From the NCBI GenBank assembly GCA_041311015.1, contig JBFYKG010000010.1, positions 1 to 28,625 on the forward strand: a stretch of 28,625 bases of DNA, written 5' to 3'. The stretch comes from Fluviibacter sp041311015 (GTDB lineage: Bacteria > Pseudomonadota > Gammaproteobacteria > Burkholderiales > Rhodocyclaceae). A program made the translations under genes and the position numbers. The notes beneath the pieces were generated by a model. It was given only the letters and a program-made list of their open reading frames with translations, made no database searches and was not told where the DNA came from. Positions 1-7,712 of the stretch are shown piece after piece. Position 1 is the first letter of the stretch, and each line of letters starts with the position of its first letter.

Positions 1-147
1 GAACAATTCAATAAGACGATCGTGAACTATCTACAGTTTGCGCGTGAGTTCAACGAACGATTCCCGGGTTTTGAGACCGATGTGCACGGGCTCGTGAAAG
101 GCGAAAAAGACGGCAAGACTGCCTACTACGTCGATTGTGTTCGCTAA
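1..147 (+). CDS. 3' end of an unrecognised gene (partial)
   Basis: An open frame enters from the left edge in frame 1 and ends at TAA 145-147, giving the last 48 residues of a protein. The tail is mixed charged and aromatic, ends in YYVDCVR and contains ERFPGFETDVHGLV. It looks like a folded soluble C-terminus, with no membrane segment or low-complexity sequence. I do not recognise the family. The coding frame is supported by the absence of stops, ordinary residue composition and a strong stem-loop just after the stop. The gene converges on folA with 27 bases between the two stop codons. Confidence 0.6.
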   Translation, partial: EQFNKTIVNYLQFAREFNERFPGFETDVHGLVKGEKDGKTAYYVDCVR

Positions 148-150
148 TGC

Positions 151-184
151 CTGGCGCTGAGTCCCGCAGGGGACTTAGCGCTGG
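151..184. terminator. Stem-loop between convergent genes, overlapping the folA stop
   Basis: Bases 155-165 pair with 170-180 (11 pairs, one of them G-U in RNA) around a GCAG loop. Pairing extends outwards to 151/184 with two further wobble pairs. The stem contains the folA stop codon (175-177) and lies directly after the stop of the upstream gene. No T-run follows on either strand, so it is not a textbook intrinsic terminator. A bidirectional terminator or 3'-end stabiliser is an inference from position. Confidence 0.5.
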
Positions 185-678
185 TAGGTGACAAAGGCGT
201 AGGCTAAACCGGTAGCGCTGGTGTGGGGTTCGCGAGTGACTTCACGCCAGTCGTTGGCAAAATCCGGGAACAGGGTGTCGCCGATGGCGTCGATGCCCAC
301 CTCGGTTATGATCAATCGGGCAGCGAGCGGCAGCGCCTGTTTGTAGAGTTCGGCGCCGCCAATGATGTAGGCCGTGGTGTCGCCAACCGCGGCAAGTGCT
401 TCAGCTAAACCCCCAAAGACCTCGGCCCCCGTGGCGCTGTAGTCTGCCTGACGGGTGATGACCATGTTGCGGCGATTGGGCAGCGGGCGCCCCAGAGATT
501 CCCAGGTTTTGCGGCCCATGATGATGGGGTGGCCGCTGGTCATTTCCTTGAAATGCTTCAGGTCTTCCGGCAGATGCCAGGGGAGTGCGCCCCGGCCTTC
601 GTCATTCGTGCAACCGATGATGCCGTTGCGGGCCACCGCCACAATGATCGCCAGATTCGGGTGAATCACGTTAGCCAT
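175..678 (-). CDS. folA: Dihydrofolate reductase
   Basis: Reduces dihydrofolate to tetrahydrofolate with NADPH in the cytosol, regenerating the cofactor oxidised by ThyA. From ATG at 678 the protein is 167 residues, the usual bacterial size. Visible landmarks are the N-terminal strand LAIIVAVARNGIIG, the substrate loop LPWHLPEDLKHFK with the catalytic Asp in PEDL, the NADPH segment IIMGRKTWESLGRPLPNR, and IIGGAELYKQAL. An in-frame GTG further upstream (747) would add 23 residues inside pgi with no family match, so I reject it. The start overlaps the pgi stop by 8 bases, suggesting translational coupling. A few extra residues (CTNDEGRG) lengthen the loop before LPWHLP. Confidence 0.95.
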   Translation of the reverse strand: MANVIHPNLAIIVAVARNGIIGCTNDEGRGALPWHLPEDLKHFKEMTSGHPIIMGRKTWESLGRPLPNRRNMVITRQADYSATGAEVFGGLAEALAAVGDTTAYIIGGAELYKQALPLAARLIITEVGIDAIGDTLFPDFANDWREVTREPHTSATGLAYAFVTYQR

Positions 679-2317
679 GGGTGGTTTGTGTCCAGTCGAT
701 GAGCCCGCGTGTCGAGGCGTCGAGTGCATCCTTGCCGGCGTCACCATTCAACACAGGCAGTACGCGGGAGGCCAGCTGTTTACCGAGCTCAACACCCCAT
801 TGGTCAAAGGAATTGATGCCCCAGATGACGCCCTGAACAAACACCTTGTGTTCGTAGAGGGCGAGCAGGAGGCCAAGGTGATACGGATCCAGACGCGGCA
901 GCATGAGCGTGGTCGAGGGTTGATTACCGGCAAACACTTTATGCGGCAGCAGGGCATCGAGCTGGCTGGCAGATAGGCCGGCGGCTTCAAGCTCGCTACG
1001 GGCCTCTGCTTCGGTTTTGCCGAAGGCCAGTGCCGCGCTCTGTGCAAAACAGTTAGCCAGTAACGGCGCCTGGTGGCCGGGGAGCGGATAGTCGCTGAGC
1101 GCTGTCGCGATAAAGTCGCAGGGCACCAGCCAGCCGCCCTGATGCAGCAACTGGAAGAAGGCATGCTGGCCATTGGCACCGATTTCACCCCAGACGATGG
1201 GGTTGGCGGGGCAGGTGAGCGGTTGGCCATCCCGATTGACGGTTTTGCCGTTGGATTCCATCTCCAGCTGTTGCAGGTAGCCCGGTAGGTGGCGCAGCGA
1301 TTCGTTGTACGGCACGATGGCTGACGTATGGGCGCCCAGGAAATTGGTATTCCAGATACCCAGCAGGGCAAGCAGTACCGGCAGGTTATCTTTGAACGGG
1401 GTCTCACGGAAATGGTGATCCATGGCCTGGGCGCCGGCAAGCAGACGTTCGAAACCGCTCATGCCAATGCTGATGGCCAGTGGCAGGCCGACGGCCGACC
1501 ACAGGGAGTAACGACCGCCAACCCAGTCCCACATCGGTAGCACCTGCGTCGGCGGGATGCCGAATTCGGCCGCCCGCTCCGGATGCGCCGAGACCGCGAC
1601 AAAGTGTTTGGCCAGGGCGTCTTCGGAACCGGTATGCGCCAGCATCCAGTTGCGGGCGCTCGCCGCGTTGATCATCGTCTCCTGCGTGGTGAAGGTCTTG
1701 CTCGCGATGATGAACAGCGTCGTGCGCGGATCCAGCGTTTCCAGTAGAGGCGCGAGGTGGGCACCATCGAGGTTGGACACGTAATGGACGTGCAGCCCCG
1801 GATGCGAAAAGGCCGACAGGGCACGCGTGCACATCTTGGGGCCCAAATCAGAGCCGCCGATACCGATATTGACGACATGGCGAATGGTGTCGCCGGTGTA
1901 GCCTTTCCACTGGCCACTGCGGAGTTGTTCAACAATCGCCGCCATCTGTTCGCGCACACGACGTACTTGTGGCATCACATCGTCGTTGGCCGAAGGAAAG
2001 GCCGTGTCATCCAGATGCCGTAACGCCGGATGCAATACAGCGCGTTCTTCACTGACGTTGATCTTTTCGCCGGCAAACAGGCGCTCACGCCAGCCGGCCA
2101 CGTCGGCTGCTTCAGCCAGCGCAACCAGATGATGCAGCACATCCTCATCGAGGCGCTGCTTCGAAAAGTCGAGGAGCAGACCATCAGTCTGTCGCGAGAA
2201 GTGCTTGAAGCGATCCGGGTCGCTGGCAAACAGATCGCGCAGATGCGTGTGCGCCAGGCGATCCCGGGCGGCGCTCAGGCGTGACCAGGCGGCGGTTTGA
2301 GTGATATCACGGGACAT
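671..2317 (-). CDS. pgi: Glucose-6-phosphate isomerase
   Basis: Interconverts glucose-6-phosphate and fructose-6-phosphate in glycolysis and gluconeogenesis. It has 548 residues, against 549 for the E. coli enzyme. The phosphate-binding segment IGIGGSDLGP (about 151-160), SKTFTTQET (206-214) and GGRYSLWSAVGLPL (267-280) are present. The catalytic residues fit at Glu354 (LEMESNG), His385 (GQH) and Lys513 (WGVELGK), each one position before the E. coli numbering. The ATG at 2317 lies 18 bases after the thyA stop, and the 3' end overlaps folA by 8 bases. The gene therefore sits inside what is otherwise a thyA-folA pair. Confidence 0.97.
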   Translation of the reverse strand: MSRDITQTAAWSRLSAARDRLAHTHLRDLFASDPDRFKHFSRQTDGLLLDFSKQRLDEDVLHHLVALAEAADVAGWRERLFAGEKINVSEERAVLHPALRHLDDTAFPSANDDVMPQVRRVREQMAAIVEQLRSGQWKGYTGDTIRHVVNIGIGGSDLGPKMCTRALSAFSHPGLHVHYVSNLDGAHLAPLLETLDPRTTLFIIASKTFTTQETMINAASARNWMLAHTGSEDALAKHFVAVSAHPERAAEFGIPPTQVLPMWDWVGGRYSLWSAVGLPLAISIGMSGFERLLAGAQAMDHHFRETPFKDNLPVLLALLGIWNTNFLGAHTSAIVPYNESLRHLPGYLQQLEMESNGKTVNRDGQPLTCPANPIVWGEIGANGQHAFFQLLHQGGWLVPCDFIATALSDYPLPGHQAPLLANCFAQSAALAFGKTEAEARSELEAAGLSASQLDALLPHKVFAGNQPSTTLMLPRLDPYHLGLLLALYEHKVFVQGVIWGINSFDQWGVELGKQLASRVLPVLNGDAGKDALDASTRGLIDWTQTTHG

Positions 2318-2335
2318 GTTGAAAACGCGTTGGAA

Positions 2336-3184
2336 TCAGACGGCGACTGGCGCCGGTATGTGCGGATGCGGGTCGTAGCCTTCGAGCGTAAAGTCTTCAA
2401 AGCGGAAGGCGAACAGGTCCTTGACCTCGGGATTGATGCGCATCACGGGCAGCTTGCGGGTGTCACGGCTCAGTTGTAGCTTGGCCTGTTCCAGATGGTT
2501 GCTGTAAAGGTGTGCGTCGCCCAGCGTGTGAATGAATTCGCCGGGGCGATAGCCGCAGACTTGCGCAATCATCATGGTCAGCAGCGCATAGGAAGCAATG
2601 TTGAACGGGACGCCGAGAAAAATGTCGGCACTGCGCTGATAGAGCTGGCACGACAGGCGTGGTCGCTGGTCGGTATCGCCCGGCGTGGGCGGCGCCACGT
2701 AGAACTGGAATAGGGCATGGCAGGGCGGAAGCGCCATACGATCCACTTCACCCGGGTTCCAGGCACAGACCAGGTGGCGACGAGAGTCCGGATTGTTCTT
2801 CAGGCCATCCACCAGTTGGGTGATCTGGTCGATGGTACGGATGGTCGGTGGTGCACCGTCCGTGCCCGGCACCACGGTTTCCCAGCGGCGCCACTGTTTG
2901 CCATAGACCGGCCCCAGTTCGCCGTTTTCGTCAGCCCAGTCGTCCCAGATCGAGACGCCGTGTTCCTTGAGGTAGGCAATGTTGGTGCTGCCCTGCAGGA
3001 ACCAGAGCAGTTCGTGAATGATGGAGCGCAGATGTAGTTTCTTGGTAGTCAGTACCGGGAAACCCTGTTCCAGATCAAAACGCATCTGCCAGCCGAAGAC
3101 CGAGCGTGTGCCGGTGCCGGTGCGGTCGGTTTTAACGTGGCCCTGATCGAGCACGTGTTGCATCAGGTTCAGGTAAGTCTGCAT
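2336..3184 (-). CDS. thyA: Thymidylate synthase
   Basis: Methylates dUMP to dTMP using 5,10-methylenetetrahydrofolate and releases dihydrofolate, the FolA substrate. The protein has 282 residues, against 264 in E. coli. The difference comes from two short insertions, one around residues 104-113 (VVPGTDGAPP) and one near 170 (PPTPGDTDQRP). The N-terminal DRTGTGT loop, TTKKLHLRSIIHELLWFL, the catalytic Cys155 in LPPCHALFQFYV, RSADIFLGVPFNIASYA and the C-terminal PHP.I.APVAV are all recognisable. It is the first gene of a minus-strand run thyA-pgi-folA, divergent from the aminopeptidase gene. Confidence 0.97.
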   Translation of the reverse strand: MQTYLNLMQHVLDQGHVKTDRTGTGTRSVFGWQMRFDLEQGFPVLTTKKLHLRSIIHELLWFLQGSTNIAYLKEHGVSIWDDWADENGELGPVYGKQWRRWETVVPGTDGAPPTIRTIDQITQLVDGLKNNPDSRRHLVCAWNPGEVDRMALPPCHALFQFYVAPPTPGDTDQRPRLSCQLYQRSADIFLGVPFNIASYALLTMMIAQVCGYRPGEFIHTLGDAHLYSNHLEQAKLQLSRDTRKLPVMRINPEVKDLFAFRFEDFTLEGYDPHPHIPAPVAV

Positions 3185-3224
3185 GCGGAAATCCGTTTGT
3201 CCTATTTTTCGTGGATTCGAACCC

Positions 3225-3230
3225 TATAAT
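3225..3230 (+). promoter_or_regulatory. Probable -10 element for the M17 aminopeptidase gene
   Basis: A perfect TATAAT lies 30 bases before the aminopeptidase ATG at 3260, in the 75-base divergent region with thyA. No good -35 is found at 16-18 bases; TTGTCC at 3197-3202 is too far upstream. The ribosome-binding sequence (TAGAG, 3246-3250) is weak. The call rests on the exact -10 match and its position. Confidence 0.4.
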
Positions 3231-3259
3231 GATCGCATACCTTTGTAGAGTTTCTCTTT

Positions 3260-4897
3260 ATGACCGCCACCCGCCGTACCCCCCGATCTGCCAACGCTCA
3301 AACGGGCCCTCAACTCCCCCAAGGCTGGTTGGCCGAGTTGCCCGAGTTCAAGCTGCTGGCGGCGGAGCCGGATAGCCAGGCGCTTCAGGCCTGTAGCCAT
3401 GTGCTGGTGCTTTTTGCGGCGGACTGCCTGGATTCTGATCATATTCCGCTGACCTTGCCGGGCGCTGCTGCATTGCAGGCCACCCTAACGCGTCGGCGCA
3501 AACAACCTGCTGCCTTATGCCGCAAACCGGCCGGCGCGGGCCGGATGCCGGAAGCAGCGCTGATTCCCGAGGCGACCTTGCCGGGTGGAACGCTGATGCG
3601 CTGGCTGGCGATCAATACGGAAGATAGCCCCTTTTTGCAGCATCAGGCCTTGCGCGAGGCGCTAAGCCCGCTGCTGGGTGAACAGCCGGCGCGGCTGGAT
3701 GTCGTCGTGCACGGGCGTGCGGCGTTTGTGGCCGCGGTGCTCGGTGAGGTGGCCTATGTCGCTTGTGCGAATCGCGTGTCGTTGCCTAAAACGGTCCGAC
3801 CGTCGGCCACGAAAAAAACGGCGGCATCCAAGGCGGATGCCGCGCCCGGAGTCCTGCGCTTCTGGGTCGGTGCCGATATCAAGGCAGCGCAGCGGGCATC
3901 TTATAAGACAGCGCTGGACTGGGCCCGTTGCAAGGCGGAAGCCAATCTGCTGGCGCGTAGTCTCTGTGTGTTACCGCCGAATCAACTCACACCCGGTAGC
4001 TTCCGCGCGCAGATCCCGGCACTCATCAAGGGAACCGGTATCAAGGCCGAGGTCTATGATCTTTCCCGTTTGCGGCGGCTAAAGGCGGGCGCGTTTCTGG
4101 CGGTCGCCCAGGGGTCCCCGGTGCCCGACGCCGCGATCGTTCATCTCAGCTATGTGCCCAAGCTCAAAGACGCACCGCATGTCAGTCTGGTGGGCAAGGG
4201 CATCTGTTTCGATACCGGCGGTCATAATTTGAAACCGGCCCGCTATATGGCGGGCATGCATGAGGACATGGCCGGCGCCGCAACGGTGTTGTCAGTGATT
4301 CGTGCGGCTGCCCGTTTAAATCTGCCGGTTCGCCTGGATGCCTGGCTGGCCCTGTCACGCAACGACATCAGCCCGGGTGCCTACTGTCAGGGCGATATCG
4401 TGACAGCCATGAACGGGTTGACGATCGAGATTGTGCATACCGACGCCGAAGGCCGGATGGTGCTGGCCGATACCCTCACGCTGGCCGCCAAAATTAAACC
4501 GGATCTGGTGCTGGATTTCGCCACGCTGACGGGCAGCATGACCATGGCGCTGGGCAACCGGATGAGTGGTTTCTTTGCCACCGATGCCGATGTCGCGCTC
4601 CAGTTGGCGCTGGCGGGTGAAGTCGCGGGCGAACGGGTCATGGCTTTCGCGATGCCGGATGATTACGACAGTGCGCTGGAAAGTCAGGTCGCCGATGTCA
4701 AGCAATGCACGCTGGATGGCGAGGCTGACCACACGCTGGCCGCGCGCTTTCTAAATCTGTTTGTCGGCGATGTGCCCTGGGCGCACGTCGATCTATCGGC
4801 GGCGAGTTGTAAGGGTGGTCTGGGGGCTGTCGGCACGGAGACGACGGGTTTTGGTGCCGCGCTAGCGCTGCAGTTTCTGCGCGACCTGGCGCGCTGA
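3260..4897 (+). CDS. Leucyl aminopeptidase family (M17) peptidase
   Basis: Predicted cytosolic dizinc/dimanganese aminopeptidase that removes N-terminal residues from peptides. It has 545 residues. The C-terminal catalytic domain has the full M17 set: metal ligands Lys313, Asp318, Asp336, Asp395 and Glu397, and catalytic Lys325 and Arg399, spaced as in bovine lens LAP (250/255/273/332/334 and 262/336). The signature reads HTDAEGR rather than the usual NTDAEGR, and the metal loop is GKGICFDTGGHNLKP. The N-terminal about 200 residues are divergent and include a Lys/Ala-rich linker (about 183-195). This marks a subfamily distinct from classical PepA, so I give no symbol. It converges on yjgA with 24 bases between. 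Confidence 0.9.
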   Translation: MTATRRTPRSANAQTGPQLPQGWLAELPEFKLLAAEPDSQALQACSHVLVLFAADCLDSDHIPLTLPGAAALQATLTRRRKQPAALCRKPAGAGRMPEAALIPEATLPGGTLMRWLAINTEDSPFLQHQALREALSPLLGEQPARLDVVVHGRAAFVAAVLGEVAYVACANRVSLPKTVRPSATKKTAASKADAAPGVLRFWVGADIKAAQRASYKTALDWARCKAEANLLARSLCVLPPNQLTPGSFRAQIPALIKGTGIKAEVYDLSRLRRLKAGAFLAVAQGSPVPDAAIVHLSYVPKLKDAPHVSLVGKGICFDTGGHNLKPARYMAGMHEDMAGAATVLSVIRAAARLNLPVRLDAWLALSRNDISPGAYCQGDIVTAMNGLTIEIVHTDAEGRMVLADTLTLAAKIKPDLVLDFATLTGSMTMALGNRMSGFFATDADVALQLALAGEVAGERVMAFAMPDDYDSALESQVADVKQCTLDGEADHTLAARFLNLFVGDVPWAHVDLSAASCKGGLGAVGTETTGFGAALALQFLRDLAR

Positions 4898-4921
4898 GTT
4901 GGCCAAAGTCCGGCGTTAGTT

Positions 4922-5536
4922 TTAAGCCGCGTCGTCCGCTGCCTCGTCGGCCGGATCGGCTGAGCCGGTGTCCGGACTTTCCAGACTTTTCAGTAGCTGG
5001 AAGATAGCCCGATAAGCTTTGGGCGGTTTCTGTTCGGCCTGTTCTTTCATCGCATTACGCCGTAGCGTCCGCAATGCGCTGACGTCGAGTTCTGGGTAAT
5101 CGTTTTTGAGCGTGGTAATGACCGCTTCGTCTTCGATCAGACGATCCCGCAGCTTCTCCAGCGCATGAAAGCGGGCGTTAGCCTTGTTCGAAATGCCATC
5201 GAGCTCGTCGAGCATTTCCTGGATCGGATCGGTATCGACATCGCGCATCAGTTTGCCGATGTACTGCATCTGACGGCGCAGCGCACCGTGCGAGGTAATC
5301 TTCTTGGCGGCCAGCACCGCATCGCGCAGCGACTCCGGAATTTCCAGTTTTTTCAGGCGGTCATTACCCACGCCCACCAGGCGCTTGCCCAGATCCTGCA
5401 GGGCTTCGACCTCTTCCTTGGCCTTGGTCTTGCTGCGCCGCCGACTTTCGGTCATCGGTGGTGGCTCGGCGTTGACGACCTCCTGGCCCTGACGGGTATG
5501 GAAGTGGCTGGGCGGTTTGCTGGGGTGAAATGGCAT
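4922..5536 (-). CDS. yjgA: YjgA/DarP family ribosome-associated protein (DUF615)
   Basis: Homologue of E. coli YjgA (DarP), which binds late 50S precursors and promotes ribosome assembly. From ATG 5536 it has 204 residues. The helical DUF615 core is visible: EALQDLGKRLVGVGNDRLKK, LRRQMQYIGKLMRDVD with D.IQE after it, FHALEKLRDRLI, and the C-terminal RRNAMKEQAEQKPPKAYRAIFQ. The last about 15 residues are acidic and Ala-rich. An ATG at 5455 would drop a 27-residue basic leader and is a real alternative; the longer GTG-type starts near 5668 lie in pmbA and upstream of the promoter. Divergent pairing with pmbA is conserved in many proteobacteria. Confidence 0.85.
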   Translation of the reverse strand: MPFHPSKPPSHFHTRQGQEVVNAEPPPMTESRRRSKTKAKEEVEALQDLGKRLVGVGNDRLKKLEIPESLRDAVLAAKKITSHGALRRQMQYIGKLMRDVDTDPIQEMLDELDGISNKANARFHALEKLRDRLIEDEAVITTLKNDYPELDVSALRTLRRNAMKEQAEQKPPKAYRAIFQLLKSLESPDTGSADPADEAADDAA

Positions 5537-5567
5537 GGTGGTGTCTGTGGTGTTGCAGTTTGCCGCT

Positions 5568-5576
5568 ATCATACCA
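5568..5576 (-). promoter_or_regulatory. Extended -10 promoter for yjgA
   Basis: On the minus strand the sequence reads TGGTATGAT, that is TG-n-TATGAT, an extended -10 element 32 bases before the yjgA ATG at 5536. No convincing -35 is needed for this class. The same site reads CTATCATACC on the plus strand and could also supply a -10 (TATCAT, 5567-5572) for pmbA. Confidence 0.4.
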
Positions 5577-5613
5577 ACCGCAAGCGCACTTATCCCGAAT
5601 CTGATTGACGCCA

Positions 5614-6984
5614 ATGACCCAACCCCAGCCCGCTGACGAACACCTCTTCGCGCATAGCCGCGATGCACTGATCGCGATTGCCGATGAACTCCTGACCCTG
5701 GCCAGGCAGGGCGGGGCGAGTGCCTCCGAGGTAGAAATTTCCGAGGGCTTTGGGCAGAGCGTCAACGTCCGTCAGGGTGAGGTCGAGACCATCGAGCACC
5801 ACCGCGACAAACAGATTGGCGTGACGATCTATCTGGGGCAGCGCAAGGGCTACGCCTCGACCAGTGATTTCTCGCGGGATGCCCTGCAGGCTACCGTGAG
5901 TGCAGCAATTGATATTGCCCGTTTTACCGCCGAAGACCCCTGTGCCGGTTTGCCGGCGCGTGATCAGTTGATGCTGGGCCCGGTGCCCGATCTGGATCTG
6001 TTTCATCCCTGGACCCCATCGGTAGAAACGGCTGTGGCCATGGCGCGGGATTGCGAAGCCGCCGGTCTGGCGTTGGGCCCGGTGATCCAGAATTCGGAAG
6101 GCGCCTCGGTATCGAATCATCAGGGCCACTTCATCATGGCCAACAGCCTTGGGTTTATGGCGGGCTACCCGACCAGTCGTCATAGCGTCAGCTGCGCGCT
6201 GATTGCGGCCGATGAACACGGCATGCAGCGCGATGACTGGTATGACTCGGTGCGCGATGCTGCCCACCTGCCGCCCATGGCTGATATCGGGCGACTGGCG
6301 GCCAGGCGTGCGGCAGCCAGACTGGGCGCGCGCCAGTGTCCCACCGGCGAAGCTCCCGTGATCTTTGAAGCGCCAATTGCCTCGACCATTGTCGGCAATC
6401 TGGCTCATGCCGCCTCGGGCGGCGCGCTCTATCGTAAGAGCTCTTTCCTCGAAGGCGCACTCGGCCAGCAGATTCTGCCGGAGTTTGTGGTGCTGGAAGA
6501 ACGGCCGCTGTTGCGCGGTGGGCAGGCCAGTGCGCCTTTTGATGGCGATGGTTTGCCCACGGCTGATCGTGATGTGATTTGCCAAGGGATCCTGCAGGGG
6601 TATTTCCTTTCCGTGTACACCGCCCGCAAACTGGGCATGGCCCCAACGGCCAACGGCGGCGGCAGCCATAACCTCTGTTTGCGCGATACCCGCGGGGGAC
6701 ATGCGGATCTGGCAGCCCTCATGAAAACCATGGGGCGCGGTCTGCTAATTACCGAATTGCTGGGCCAGGGCGTCAATTACGTCAACGGCGACTACTCGCG
6801 GGGCGCGGCCGGTTTCTGGATTGAGCAGGGCGAGATTGCCTATCCGGTCGAAGAAATTACGATCGCAGGCAATCTGAAAGATATGTTGAAGGGCATTACC
6901 GCCATTGCCGATGATCGACTGGCACGCAGCGCCAAGCAGTCGGGCGCCATTCTGATTGACCGGATGATGGTGGCTGGCGCCTGA
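5614..6984 (+). CDS. pmbA: TldE/PmbA family metalloprotease subunit
   Basis: Partner of TldD in a heterodimeric metalloprotease that degrades unfolded peptides and matures microcin B17 in E. coli. The TldE subunit itself lacks the metal site. From ATG 5614 it has 456 residues, against about 450 in E. coli. Family features are EVEISEGFGQSVNVRQGEVETIEH near the N-terminus, GYASTSDFSRDAL, and the C-terminal GVNYVNGDYSRGAAGFWIE, followed by EITIAGNLKDMLKGI. A TTG at 5605 is also in frame but ATG is preferred. The tldD partner is not in this window. It is divergent from yjgA, and its TGA overlaps the next ATG by one base. Confidence 0.93.
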   Translation: MTQPQPADEHLFAHSRDALIAIADELLTLARQGGASASEVEISEGFGQSVNVRQGEVETIEHHRDKQIGVTIYLGQRKGYASTSDFSRDALQATVSAAIDIARFTAEDPCAGLPARDQLMLGPVPDLDLFHPWTPSVETAVAMARDCEAAGLALGPVIQNSEGASVSNHQGHFIMANSLGFMAGYPTSRHSVSCALIAADEHGMQRDDWYDSVRDAAHLPPMADIGRLAARRAAARLGARQCPTGEAPVIFEAPIASTIVGNLAHAASGGALYRKSSFLEGALGQQILPEFVVLEERPLLRGGQASAPFDGDGLPTADRDVICQGILQGYFLSVYTARKLGMAPTANGGGSHNLCLRDTRGGHADLAALMKTMGRGLLITELLGQGVNYVNGDYSRGAAGFWIEQGEIAYPVEEITIAGNLKDMLKGITAIADDRLARSAKQSGAILIDRMMVAGA

Positions 6985-7637
6985 TGCGTTGCTGCTTTGT
7001 CCGCCACGGGGAAACGCCGTGGAATGCCGAGCGGCGGCTGCAGGGACATCAGGATATTCCGCTAAACGCCCTAGGTCTTGCGCAGGCGGGTGCCGCGGCA
7101 CGTTATCTGGCGCAACGGCATGCGACAACGCCGTTTGCCGCTGTCTTGAGCAGCGATCTGCTGCGCGCCCGGCAGACGGCCGATGCGATTGCCACATCAC
7201 TGGATCTGACCGTATGGGATGTACCGGGGTTGCGAGAGCGCCACTATGGCGCTTTCGAAGGCAAAACGCCGGCTGAGGCCGCACAGCATGACGCAGCGGG
7301 TTATGAGACCTTGGTGGCTCGGGCCGATCTGGCGGCCCAGCCCGGCCAGGCAGAGGCCCTGGAAGCCATGGTGGACCGAATTGAAGCCTGCCTGGGGCAG
7401 CTGGTGCGGCAATACCAGGGTCAATCGGTGATCCTGGTCACCCATGGCGGGGTTCTGGATGTGCTCTACCGGCGCGCAATGGGGCGCCCATTGACCGGGC
7501 CGCGTGACGCCCCGATTCCCAATGCTGGCCTCAACTGGCTGGATCTGGGGGCTGCCGGGGAAGGGCTGCAGTGGACGATGCGGTCCTGGGGCGAAACCGG
7601 CCATCTCGCGGGCGCCAGCCTGGACGAAATCCTGTAA
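6984..7637 (+). CDS. Histidine phosphatase family protein (phosphoglycerate mutase-like)
   Basis: A 217-residue member of the branch-1 histidine phosphatase superfamily. The phosphorylated His8 lies in FVRHGETPWN, with the Arg of SSDLLRARQTADAIA, the acid in LRERHYGAFEGKT (Glu85) and the second His154 in LVTHGGVLDVLYRR. The short length, without the insertion of GpmA, argues for a phosphatase of the GpmB/CobC type rather than a glycolytic mutase. The substrate cannot be read from sequence. Its ATG overlaps the pmbA TGA (TGATG), so translation is probably coupled, and glyA follows 75 bases later. Confidence 0.88.
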   Translation: MRCCFVRHGETPWNAERRLQGHQDIPLNALGLAQAGAAARYLAQRHATTPFAAVLSSDLLRARQTADAIATSLDLTVWDVPGLRERHYGAFEGKTPAEAAQHDAAGYETLVARADLAAQPGQAEALEAMVDRIEACLGQLVRQYQGQSVILVTHGGVLDVLYRRAMGRPLTGPRDAPIPNAGLNWLDLGAAGEGLQWTMRSWGETGHLAGASLDEIL

Positions 7638-7712
7638 AATCACGGCTTTGGCGTATGGCCCGGCGGTTGCGCCGTTGGTGCCCGTTTCTGTTTCTGATTT
7701 TCGAGGTTTCTT

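Noticed and set aside
3213..3223. tRNA T-loop-like GGTTCGAATCC on the minus strand in the thyA upstream region
   Set aside because: The flanking bases do not form a T-stem beyond two pairs, and there is no acceptor stem, anticodon arm or CCA. Chance match.
5590..6702. A 370-codon open frame opposite pmbA
   Set aside because: Shadow of the pmbA codon pattern; no recognisable domain and no ribosome-binding site.
7661..7674. Hairpin CGGCG-GTTG-CGCCG upstream of glyA as a terminator or riboswitch
   Set aside because: Only 5 base pairs, no T-run, and no conserved riboswitch core can be seen. Kept only as a note in the glyA entry.
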